DNA from: Colius striatus
Lineage: Eukaryota > Chordata > Aves > Coliiformes > Coliidae
Length of the DNA stretch: 64,000 nucleotides
Direction of reading: 5' to 3'
Assembly: GCF_028858725.1 (NCBI RefSeq)
Contig: NC_084774.1
Span: 4,872,001 to 4,936,000 of the forward strand
Part shown: in pieces, positions 1 to 10,525 of the stretch
Layout: every line of letters begins with the position of its first letter
Numbering within the stretch: the first letter of the stretch is position 1
Notes under the pieces: model-generated
The model's database searches: none
Seen by the model: only the letters and a program-made list of their open reading frames with translations
What the model was told of the DNA's origin: nothing
Position numbers and translations under genes: made by a program

Positions 1-305
1 CAGTGCCAATGTGACAGATGGGCAGCAGTGAGGAAGGATGGAGCAGGATGTGTGCCTTGGGAGCACGCAGAGGTGCCTTTGTGCTCATAAATACAGAATT
101 GATGGTGCTCAGCCTGTATCTTGCAAAGTCTGCAAGTGTCTTTAAAGAAAAGCCCTTTGAAAATGTGTCCCAGGTGGATAAACTCAGGGAGGTGGAAATG
201 ACTCTCTCCTTTCCACCTCTTAGAGGGATGCTGCTGGGAAATTCTCTGGCTGTGTCATTGCCATTGCTCTCCTGAGATACAGTTACACACACACAGATAC
301 AGCAA
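1..305. other. Unique sequence, no gene seen
   Basis: I see no repeat family or credible exon here. A short CA run lies near 282-294, just upstream of the first CR1 fragment. The 85-codon open frame across this stretch has no recognisable domain and is probably chance. Confidence 0.6.
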
Positions 306-938
306 TGCCAGCAATGTGCCTTTGTGGGCAAGGCCAGTGGCATCTTGGGGTGCTCAAGAAGAGTGTGACCAGCATGTCAAGGGAGGTTCTGCTCCCCTTC
401 TGCTCTGTCCTGGTGAGGCCTCATCTGGAGTCCTGTGTCCAGTTCTGGGCTCCTCAGCTCAAGAGGGACAGAGAACTGCTGGAGAGAGTCCAGTGCAGGG
501 ACACCAAGATACTGAGGGGACTGGAGCATCTTCCTTATGAAGAAAGGCTGTGGGAACTGGGGCTGTTCAATCTGGAGAAGAGGAGACTGAGGAGGTAACT
601 CACTAATATTTACAAGTGTCTAAATGGTGGGTGTCAGGAGGTCAGGGCAACACTTTTTTCTACTGTATCTAGCAACAGGACAAGGAGTGATGAGATGAAG
701 CTGGAACACAAAAAGTTTCATTTAAACACAAGAAAAACCTATTTCCCTGTGAGGTGAGGGAGCCCTGGCACAGGCTGCTCGGGGAGGGTGTGGAGGCTCC
801 TTCCTTGGAGGGCTTCAAAACCCACCTGGATGTGTTCCTATGTGACCTGATCAAGGTGAACTTGGTTCTGCAGGGGGGTTGGACTGGATGATCTCTAAAG
901 GTCCCTTCCAACCCCTACCATTCTATGATTCTGTGATA
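306..938 (+). mobile_element. CR1 LINE, 5'-truncated copy with ORF2 C-terminus and 3' UTR
   Basis: This is the 3' end of a CR1 non-LTR retrotransposon in sense orientation. The frame from 305 to 598 encodes the very C-terminus of the CR1 ORF2 protein (endonuclease/reverse transcriptase), recognisable by [18 protein letters not shown] followed by LLERVQ and LEKRRLRR. The frame closes at a TAA at 596-598. The 3' UTR follows, with the landmarks gacaggacaagg-like (673 on), gtgagggagccctgg (about 756) and ttggactggatgatctc (about 881). It ends in the octamer tail attctatg/attctgtg at about 920-937. The 5' end is truncated, as is usual for CR1, and the copy cannot move by itself. The type (ctctaaaggtcccttcc, ttctgcaggggggttgg) is shared with copies at 2540, 22990 and 31653. 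Confidence 0.95.
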
Positions 939-1045
939 GAAATCTGTAAAGACACGCTCACACACAGCTACCTGCACACACCCCTCCCTTTGTTTCCTTT
1001 CTTTATTTCTCAATCCAGCCATTTAGAACTTACCATCACCTTCTT
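939..1045. other. Unique pyrimidine-rich sequence
   Basis: A short unique stretch between the CR1 tail and the CpG-retaining segment. It is rich in C and T around 980-1015. No feature recognised. Confidence 0.5.
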
Positions 1046-1605
1046 CGTAATACGTTATTATTATTCCATTAGGATCACTTCTGCTAACAAACATCCAAGG
1101 TACAACTGCCCCGAGGTGCCCTGCTGTGATGTACATTAATGTTTAATGCCATATTGACGTGTGCATTGTGTTCCATATGAGCCAAGCTGCTCCATTAACT
1201 ATGCGCAAAGGGCTCTGAAGTTATAACATTTATCTCTCTGGACTCTCCAGATTACTTTTTCCTGTTGCATGCCTCCAAGGCTAAACATCTAGTCCTCAAT
1301 TTAGGTAGAGCTGTTAAAATTTTTAAACCTTTGTAAATGATGAGCAGTTTATCAATGTAACTGCATGTTCTGTCAGCCTTGGCCGGGGCCGATAACGAAA
1401 CGTTGGCGACTCTCCAACGGTCATTTAATTCCATTGGGTGGGGTTTTTTTTTGGTCTATTTAAAGTTGGGGAGAGAAACAATATCCATTATTAATAGATA
1501 AATGTTTTATTAAAGATATGAAGACCGCAAAGATTTGTAACTTTAATAATCTAGTTTCTTATTTTAAACTCTGTACCGTTATTATTTATTGAGCCGCAGG
1601 GATAT
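1046..1605. other. Candidate conserved non-coding element (CpG-retaining unique segment)
   Basis: Non-repetitive, AT-rich DNA that nonetheless holds 14 CpG dinucleotides in about 560 bp. Six lie within 1384-1419, around aacgaaacgttggcg. By contrast 2041-2580 has none. Methylated neutral vertebrate DNA loses CpG, so retention outside a GC-rich island suggests either selective constraint or lack of germline methylation. A small inverted repeat, CGTTGG and CCAACG with a 7 nt loop, lies at 1401-1419. No open frame of note crosses it, so an enhancer-like conserved element is the more natural reading. This is inference, because no alignment was available. Confidence 0.35.
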
Positions 1606-2539
1606 TGCTTCCAGGCCCACAGTTAGGCAGAACCACAGCAAAACAGAGAACTCTATCTGGGGGAAAACATTCAGGCTGACTTAAGAGCCTCCTGACACAA
1701 TTTCTTTCTTTTTTTAATATTTTCCAAATAAATTTGTCACTGGCAGTTAACAATAAAACCTCGAAAGTTTCAAAGGGAAGTCTTTTGTTTCGCCCCCCCT
1801 AAACTTTCCTTCTGCTGGAGTGTCCTTACAACCCTGCTCACATACTCTGCAAATTATTCTGCTTTCTATGTTAAACCAATTTTTTTTCCTTTTTAGCCTT
1901 TGCTGTGCTACAGCAGAGTAATAACTGGATTTTCTCTTCCCTGCAGGGTGATCTGTTGCTCTCAGGTGACTGAGCGAATTGAAAAGGGAAAAGGAACGTA
2001 AGTTTTGAACTTTATTTTGCTCTTCCTCCTTGCATTTCACTTAATGGGCTTATTTTTTTCCCCCCTGCATGTTGTTCTTGTGTTTATTAGGCATTGCAAG
2101 GGCTGTGAGAATAACTGATCTTCTGGGTTTGCTCTGGCAGTTCAGACAATTCAAAACACAAACCAAAGTCATTTGGACTCATCTGAATTTTCATATCTCC
2201 TTTTAAATTTCAGAATTAAAAGCAAATGCTTAAGTTCAAACCCTCTGAAACAGGGGAAAGGTTATCAAATAAATGAGTTGAAAGAAGATAAATAGTTCAT
2301 AGCCATGCTCAGCAGGAGCTGACAAGAAATAACTTTGCTACAACAATCTCTAAACCTGCACTTTTTATCTCTGGTAGAAATTTTAGGGCTTTTCCAAAGG
2401 TTTCTGGCAATAAACTCACTGGGTTTCTCTAACTCCTTTTAAGCCTGGACAAAACCAAACCAATGCCATCCTGCAGTAGTCAACTAGTGTTCAACCATCA
2501 TGAAACACCTCAAACTTAAATTATCTAAATTCTTTTAAT
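1606..2539. other. Unique sequence, no gene seen
   Basis: AT-rich unique DNA with T-runs at about 1705-1716 and 1881-1892. Four further CpGs between 1770 and 2010 could extend the candidate conserved element upstream of here. From 2041 to 2539 there is no CpG at all and no recognisable feature. The 97-codon minus-strand frame at 1747-2040 has no known domain. Confidence 0.5.
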
Positions 2540-2912
2540 AGAATCTCAGAATGGTAGGGGTTGGAAGGGACCTTTAGAGATCATCCAGTCCAACCCCCCT
2601 GCAGAAGCAGATTCAACTAGATCAGGTCATATAGGAACAAGTTTGAGTGGGTCTTGAAGACCTCCAAGGAAGGAGCCTCCACAGCCTCCCTGGGCAGCCT
2701 GTGCCAGGGCTCCCTCACCTCACAGGGAAATAGGTTTTTCCTGTGTTTAAATGGAACTTTTTGTGTTCCAGCTTCATCCCATCACCCCTTGTCCTGTTGC
2801 TAGATGCCATAAAAAAGAAGTGCTGCCCCAACCTCCTGACAACCACCATTGAGATATTTGTAACTATCAACAAGATCCCCCCTCAGTCTCCTCTTCTCCA
2901 GGCTAAACTAAA
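2540..2912 (-). mobile_element. CR1 LINE 3' fragment
   Basis: An antisense CR1 3' end. The element's tail lies at 2540-2556 (agaatctcagaatgg), followed by ggttggaagggacctttag and the reverse complement of the gtgagggagccctgg landmark near 2705-2719. It runs into the last part of ORF2 (cctcttctccaggct, about 2890-2904), where it is 5'-truncated. It is the same type as the plus-strand copy at 306-938. By eye about nine bases in ten agree over roughly 310 bp, which makes the two an inverted pair about 1.6 kb apart. Confidence 0.95.
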
Positions 2913-2950
2913 TCTGAACTTCTAAATCTAAACTTTTAAATCTAAACTTT
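2910..2950. repeat. Three-copy 14-15 bp tandem repeat at a CR1 break
   Basis: Three imperfect copies of an AAATCTRAACTT-like unit abut the 5'-truncated end of the neighbouring antisense CR1. The position suggests slippage or filler synthesis at the insertion junction. That is inference. Confidence 0.6.
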
Positions 2951-5900
2951 GGTTTGATTCAGCCCAGAAACTTGAATATGAAATTCCTAAACCCCACATT
3001 AAGGCTCTTAAGACAAAACACTTGGCCATCTCAGGCTACTCCTCCCCACACGCTCTTGTCTGACACAGTACTATGTCAGCAAAACATCTGTTTGTTTCTT
3101 TGCATTTTTAATCTTGGGGGTGAGATATTCCTGAGCAGGTGAGCAGATTTCTGGTATAAGATTCTGTTATCTGAGATCTGCACATTTATCCCCTCACTTC
3201 TGAGTCTGTGTACAGGCTGCATGCAAAACTCATATCGTGGAGAATTAATTGGGGGAAAAAAAGAAACCCGACACAATTTTGTTTGCCACTTTCTAGTAGA
3301 GAGCTGATTGAATACATCTGAGGGTCTTCCATTAAATCTTTTCCACTGTGTAAATACCAGTCACTGAAATCAAAACTATTCAAGGGAGAGGGAGGTTTTC
3401 AATTAGTTTTTCCAATCACAAAATAGTGTGAAACTGTAAAAATACTGTATTTCAATATTTTCTAAGCAAAATTACCTGCTTTTACTGTTTTAACATGATG
3501 AATTTTTTAATGCTGCAATTACAAAATACTATTTAAAACCATCTATTTAACCATTTATTGTCCATTAACCCCTCACTTAACCATCTATTTAATCAATTAT
3601 TACAGAACACTTCGACAGACCTGAATGAAGAAGTCTTTCTCAAGCTTCACTTTGCAAGAAAGCTGGTGATTTTGGGTGTTATTCATCATTCAGAGAGAGC
3701 CATTTGGTGTTTTTGAAACTGCTGAAAGTCCCAAGGGAGAATATGTGTCCTCATTAGAGATTTCATGTTCCCCCTTTCCCTCCAACAAGTGAAATCAACC
3801 ACTGTAGGGAGGGGGCTGGTAGCTGTTGTTTTCATAAACAAACCCCCTCTCTGACTCTGAATGAATGCTATTTACATGGTACAAGAAATTACCTGAGACA
3901 GTGCATCAATGTTTTACATGTTGTATTTGGCCAAATGCTACCCAAAAATTTGCCTTTGGACACTGCTGCTGTGAAGAGGCACAGTGGGGTGGGTGCAGGT
4001 GTTTGTGCAGAGCTGGTGTGCAGTGGCACCAACAAGCCACTCAGCAGGGACCTGGGTGTGGAATAACTGCTGGAGATTTATTTGGACTTGATGCAACTAA
4101 AATGATATCCACATTTTAAGAGAAAGTGTAGCATTAAGGGAACTTTCATGGTGGAATGTGGCTGAAGAGCACAGGTTCTGTTCTGTCTTATGATAGTTCC
4201 CTCACCAACATAACTGTAACATTGGGAGTTGGCAACACCAAGGGAGCTTGGCACACTGACTCTGAGAGAAGCAGCACAGAAATCCACTGCCATGCTCTGG
4301 GATATCAACACAGGAATGGGAGCTCAATAGTGCCACCGAACTGATGACCTGCATAGCTGCTACCCTGAGCCAAGTCATTGAAGCTTGAAGGCTGCTCTCA
4401 GCAATGAGCCTTTTGGAAATATGTAAATATCAGGCAAGTGTCAGGTCAGTCTTCCCCTCAATATGATGAAGATGATTAACTAAGGAACTTCTAATCAGGA
4501 GTTACCATCCTTGAAGAGTAAGACATCCTGGGACATATCTAATTTGTTACCCAGGAAAAGGACTCTGTAATTGAAATCATGTCCTTCTGTTGAGCTTTGC
4601 TCATTATAATCTCATCATATTAGCAAAAACCCCTGAAGAGTCTCCACTTCTGAAGCGTGACCACCCCTCACTGAGATTTTATACCCATTGTGATAAAGAT
4701 ATGTATGACTAGAGTCACTCAAGCTCCACCAGAACATCCAAAGTGGTATAAATGTGGCTTAAGAGAGGAGGGATGTTAGGGGAAGACCATCGTAGATGAG
4801 TCAGCAGAACCTCATCGCTACCTTCTGGGATCAGTCGATGGGCTGAACCTCTCTCCCCACATAGGGACATCCACTGGGTGAGATTCAAACACTCAGCTGT
4901 GCTGAGTGCTTTCCTGGGAAACTTAGAAATCTCTATATAGTCTTCCTATTTGAATGCACTTATCTCTGGGCAAGTTACACATATTCTTAACACTCACACG
5001 TGCTTTTGCAGACAGCGTGTTTATCATGAGCAATCCAAAGGAATCTGCACTTCTGGCACCTCAATACACTGCACTCTTTGTTAATCTGCTGTGAGAGTTC
5101 TCATTGAACATGACCCAACTGTGTGTGGCTGTGCTGGTCCAGGAAGTGCCTGGACTGAAGGTGCTTTGTGCTGTTTGTGCACCCACAGTTGTGATAGTTC
5201 AATGCACTGAATGCAACCAAACTGATAGAACTGAGTTGAGCATCACTCAAAATCCAAGCCCAGCCATCTCCAGCCCCTATGATACCAGAAGATGAGCTGG
5301 AACTCAGGAAAAGTTCCTTCCTGCCAAATTCCTTTAACCTTTAATGCAAGACTGGGGCATGCTTTTATTGCACATCATACATCAAAGGATGAACAGTATG
5401 TGTGTGGCTGGTGGCTGCTGCCACTGGGTTATGTTCTGCATTAAATGTGAAGCTAGACATCCTGGACAAGTTTCAAAGTTTGAGTCTCTCTAGACACAAA
5501 CTTGTAGGTCATCCTCAACCTATTTTGCTGACCTATGAGACAGCTTGAGTTGCTATTAAAATCAAGCCTTCAAGGAACATCTTTCTCTGATTTGACAGTG
5601 AGTAGTTTGTCTGGCTTGCAGCAAGTAATTGTGGAGTGACAAGCATCTGACAGTGATTTCTCAGTGCCTGGGCTGCAGTTTTCACTTCTTTCCCTTGGCA
5701 GATTGCAGAGCAGCAGCAGGATATCCATGTGTGCTTCAGGGAGGGAGTTTCTCACATCCCTTCTGGCCTTTGGAAAACTCTTCTTGATAGCAGAGATACA
5801 AGGTGTGGAAAGAAGTAGACCTTTGCTGTAAGAAGTACAAAGAGCTGCCTGCTCTGCACAGCATGGAAACAAGATTTTTATTATCCAGTAACATTAGGAA

Positions 5901-8900
5901 ACTTGATATGTTTACAAAATGAGTGGAGAAATGCTTGAGAAATTAATACATTCAGTAGGTGAATACAATACCTCAGTGAAGGTGGGGATTCTCTGAGCTT
6001 TTTCTGGTGGCCCTGGGACTCCAGATCACATTAAAAGCAAATGAACCAACAAGGAAACAGGCTGATGCTTTAATGGAAAAGTGCTGCATGGAGGCCAGCA
6101 ATAAAAGTTATGTAAGTTCTGCCTCTTGATTCCTGCTCAGCAACATCTGCAAATTTGCATAATCATTTCTAAGGTGGCAATCTAAGCAAAAGTAATGTTA
6201 ATGAGGCTGTGTCTAGTATTGGACTAACCTGATGCTGATGGTTCTCTGCCTACTACCATTGCCAACAGTACATTTTGCAACGTGCTGCTGGGAAGCTTGG
6301 TTATGCTAATAACTGTTGTTTTGAGTGTGAATGTCCTGGGCCTGACAGCTGGAGAATGGGATTCCCACCAGTCAGTGGAACCTCATTCTGAGGTTCCCAA
6401 CTGTCTCTTAAAGCATTGGGAAAGCCACTCAGGGAAACCTTGTGCCTTGAAGGCAAAAGGCACTGAGGTCTGCTGGAAGACGCTGCAGGTTTGGGCAATG
6501 TAACCTCATATCTAGCCACAGTGAGCTATTTCATAATCTCAATAGGTCTTTGCAAGTAGAAGGAATTAACTGTATCTACAATGAAGAAGTCTTTCAAAAC
6601 CTCAGGAGATGCTCTCAGTAATCTGAGTGAAGTTCAAGTACTGGGATATCTCAGACAACTACTTCATACACTAAGCCAGCAGGTAAAGGAAGGCAAAAAA
6701 GAAAGATGGTGAAACAGACAAAAGAGAAAGGAGGAGGCTGGTAAAGTTTGTTTAGGTGTTGTGAAACAAAAGTGATGAAAGAGCCAAGGCTGAAAACAGG
6801 CTGGTGACAGGCTCATGCTTGTCTGCATGATTCCTCCCTCCCTCCACCCTGCTGCTGGTGTGAGGGTGGAGGATGCTCCAATTCCTGTGCTAAAAGGGTA
6901 GGCATTTCTGCCACCCATTACGTGTCCTTGGGGAAAGCTGTCCTTCCTCATCAGCTCCAATGCAAAGCCCTTGCTGGAGGCACAGAAATGAAGAGCTGTT
7001 ACTTTGCAAAATCTGCTGTGCCCACAGTCCTGACATGGGGTTCTGAAGAAGGCTGTTCTAGCAAAAAAACATTGTCCCACCCCCTTATTAAGACCTCAAC
7101 CTTACCTAAGGAATTCATCAGCAGTGATGCCGGCTAGCCTGCAAACATGGGGCCAGAGGAATCCCCAATCATGTGTGGCAAGAAAATACACCAAGAAGTT
7201 TGGCATCCAGGTCTGCCAGATACTGTCCCTCAAGTAGAAGCTCTCTTAGATAGACTTTATCCCTTCTGTTCACTGTATTGACAACCCCAGGTATTCAAAA
7301 CTTCTTCACTTGGACATCCTTGAATTTTGCTGTTCCTCAGATGCTTCTTTTCAATTGTTGCCTTCTTGCTCATCCCATCAGTAATGACTCCAAGCCATTG
7401 CAGTGTAGCTCTGCACTGCATGCCTGAAATTAAGAGACACGAGGCTGATAAGGACCAGTCTTCAAGAACTTTTTCACATATTCCTCCCTAATCTGGGTTA
7501 TCAGACCCCTCAGCTGTGCTTGCTCTCGAGGCCAGATACTGTGAGAGACATGGTACCATAGGAGACAGGAGCACTCCAGGATAACCCCCTGAGGTTTTCA
7601 GCTCCTGACATGATCAGGGGTTTTCCTGGTGTTTCTGCAAGTTACACTAGCCAGAAATTTCCTCTTGGGGGGCTAATTATTGATGGATACTTTGCATCCT
7701 GGGGGTAGAAGAGTTAACATCCCCTCATCCTGGCATGAGCCATAGCTCTGATTCCTTTTTCTGCCAAGGTCAATAGGGTGTAATTCCAGCTGGTAACATC
7801 CATGCATGACAGAGAAGCAACATTGTATTCCAAGCTGAATCCTTAGGAAAAGAAAATCCCAACAAAAACTACCTTAAGGCACTCTCTTGATTGTTATCAG
7901 ACTCATTTCCACTTCAGTTCAAAACAGAGCTTAGAGCCAAATCTTCACAATATCTGGATCTATGGACCAACAGGGACTGGGAAAGAGCAGTGCTTATGCT
8001 GGAACTGCATAACACACAGAGACATGCCTTGTGGCCACAGTCCAGGCTGGGACATCAACACTTTATCCATAACAACCCCAACAGTATGATTGGGCTGACT
8101 AGTACAGCCCCCACAGGGAAGAGGCAATAAAACCACCTCTGAAAGAGGACAAAGAGGATTTGTCATGCTGAGCAAGTGCTATAAAGGTTTTTATTGCCAC
8201 TTGTTGGGGAAGTGCCTAGCTCTTGACAGTGATGGAGTCCTTCTGAGCTGAAGATATTTATCCTCAGGGATAAATCAGGACTTATTTTACTGAAGAGCTG
8301 AGGCCTCATCTCAGACCACAAAGCAACTGAGTGCTCCCAGGGTTCCTCTCATGTCAGCTCAAAAGCACCTCAGCCCCCAGCAAAGGGGCTCTGCAGCAGA
8401 ATTAGCCGTGCAGTGTGAGGATCTGTGTGCCTGCAAGGCTTCAGGGGCAGGGCCACAATGGGGTGAAGGTTGAGCACTCCAGCTCACATCACTCCAGCTC
8501 ACATCACACCAGCTTCTTGCATATCACTTGCTCTTTATTTACTACACCCACGAGCCTCTATCCTGGCCAGGAACAGCTGCTCCTTTGCACCCAGTGCTCA
8601 AGAAAAGAAGCCAGGCTGGTGTCATGAAGCCTGGCCAGTCCCACCGAGCCAGGCTGGCCCCACACATACACTGTCATCTCTGCTTTTCAGACACAGCTGG
8701 TTTATGTGGAGGATGAGAAATCAGAGGCCAGAGCTGTTGCAGAGTCTGAAGCTGCTTTTGCTCGAGAGAACTGATGCCAAGTTACTCATTGTACATCTTC
8801 ACAATACAGCTAAGACTAGGATCAGGCCCAGACGAGCTCTGTCCCACTACTCTCTCCCTTCCCTTGGTCCCATATTGGAGTTAATATCAAACTTGCTGAA

Positions 8901-10072
8901 AGGCAGCAAGTGGCAAATGTAGAAGTGCTGAATTGCAGCTTGAAAAACGACAGAGAGTGATTATTGCTGTCCAGGAGAGAAGGATTAATACATCAGCCCA
9001 GGCTGAGACTCGTATTTTGGGCAAAGTATTTTCATACAGGTGAGAATCTACATCAATTTTCTCAGCTACTTGATTCATAGAAAAACAGTGCTGGAGAAAC
9101 AAGAGGGGAAAAAAAAGAAAAGAAAGGCTCAGAAGACAGTTTATCAGTTACTATATTAATGTGCAGCAAGGTACCAGTGGCAGGAAGAGGATGATTCTCA
9201 GGGCATGTTAATAAAAACCATCAAGCTGATGCTGAGGTTCTGTTGCTTATTTTCCTCTTTCTGAACTGCCTCTCCTCAGAATGTCAGGAAAGGTGAGGGA
9301 TCCAGTCCAGCACTTTGCCTAATAGGAACAGGGGAGAAAGGGTCTGTTAAAGTTTGGATGGTGTGCTGCTCCTCAGCCAGAGTGAGTGTGATGGATGGGA
9401 CGGTTGCTCAGCGTCAGGCAGGGTGCAAAAGGGCCTCAGTAACATCTATTACAGCAATCCATTTTCCCAGGCTCATCTGGCACTCACTCTTTTGTCACCA
9501 CACTTGTTACCTTTTCCTAATAGTAAATGCTGAGAAACTTCAAGGTATTTGAACAGTCAGAGACGACAAAATCCCTACTAAGAAGAAAGTGTAAAACAGC
9601 AGGAGAAACATGTTGGCTTCATCCTGAGTGAGCATTAAATACACTTCACATTTGTCTAAGGAGACAGTTAATGGGAAAACGGGCTCTTTAATTGAACAGG
9701 CTGAGAGTTTCCCGCAGCTGCATCTAACAAATGTGCAGAACAAAGCCATTTCTCCACGCAGGGATCCTCGCCTGGGTGAGGCAGGAGGGAGCATTTCTGC
9801 CAGGGAATTAACAGCAAATGCAAGTAGCTGGTGAGGACAATCTGATGTGATGTTTTCCCTGATGAGGCTTTACTTAAAGGAGCAGAAAGGGACCTTGGAT
9901 CTAGTATTCAGCCCACAACTGGCCTAAGGCAACATCAATACAGTGGGGTGGTTTTGTTGTGGTTTATGGTTGTCTTGAAGCCCAGGGCATGCCAACAGGT
10001 ATGTTCAACCTGTCCCAGCCATCAGAGCCTTCTGAAGGGTAGGTTTTCTCTTGCTGACTCACTGACAGCATT
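2951..10072. other. Long unique stretch, no gene seen
   Basis: Seven kilobases without a recognisable CR1 or exon. Notable content: an AT-rich patch at about 3420-3600 with ccatctatttaa repeated; a TGAGTCAGCA AP-1/NF-E2-like word at 4797-4806; a 15 bp tandem repeat at 8476 (separate entry); and an A-rich run at about 9109-9126. Several open frames of 70-150 codons occur on both strands (for example 6664-7080 minus and 8470-8922 plus). None shows a known domain, a signal peptide pattern I trust, or a credible exon structure, so I leave them unannotated. Confidence 0.55.
8476..8514. repeat. 15 bp tandem repeat, 2 perfect copies plus a partial third
   Basis: The unit actccagctcacatc occurs at 8476-8490 and 8491-8505 without mismatch, followed by a partial degenerate copy to about 8514. 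It is a small local duplication. Confidence 0.85.
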
Positions 10073-10525
10073 AGAATCACAGAATCATTATGACTGGAAA
10101 AGACCTTTAAGATCATCAAGTCCAACCCCTCACCTCATACTGACAAGCCTTTTCCAACCAAAGACAACTCTATGATTGTAAACCATGGCCGTCAGCACCT
10201 CAGCTCTGTGTCTTTTGAATATCTCCAGGGATGGGGACTGCACCTGACAACCCTCTCAGTGAAAAAGTTCTTCTTAATGTCCAATCTAAACCTCCCCTGG
10301 GGCAACTTGAACCCATTTCCTTGTGTCCTATTATTCATTTCTGGAGAGAAGAGACCAATCCCCAGCTCCCTGCAGCCTCCTGCCAGGGAGTGTCAGAGGG
10401 TGCTCCTGTCTGCCCTCAGCCTTCTCCAGGCTCAACACCCCCATTCCCTCAGCCCCTCCCCAGCACCCTTGTGCTCCAGCCCCTTCTCCAGCTCTGTTAC
10501 CTGTCTTTCTGTTCCTCTCCATAGA
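10073..10525 (-). mobile_element. CR1 LINE 3' fragment with part of ORF2
   Basis: An antisense CR1 of a second type. Its head is agaatcacagaatcattatg, then ggaaaagacctttaagatc and the cctcagcacctcagc / gaatatctccaggg block typical of this type. Further in it reaches the ORF2 C-terminal region (ccttctccaggctcaacac, about 10420-10438), and it stops near ctctgttacctgtc, which is degraded relative to the usual CR1 text. The same type recurs at 22578 and 45171. Open frames overlapping it on the plus strand are antisense shadows. Confidence 0.93.

Noticed and set aside
4797..4806. TGAGTCAGCA, an AP-1/NF-E2-like site
   Set aside because: A single 10-base motif is expected by chance and has no supporting context.
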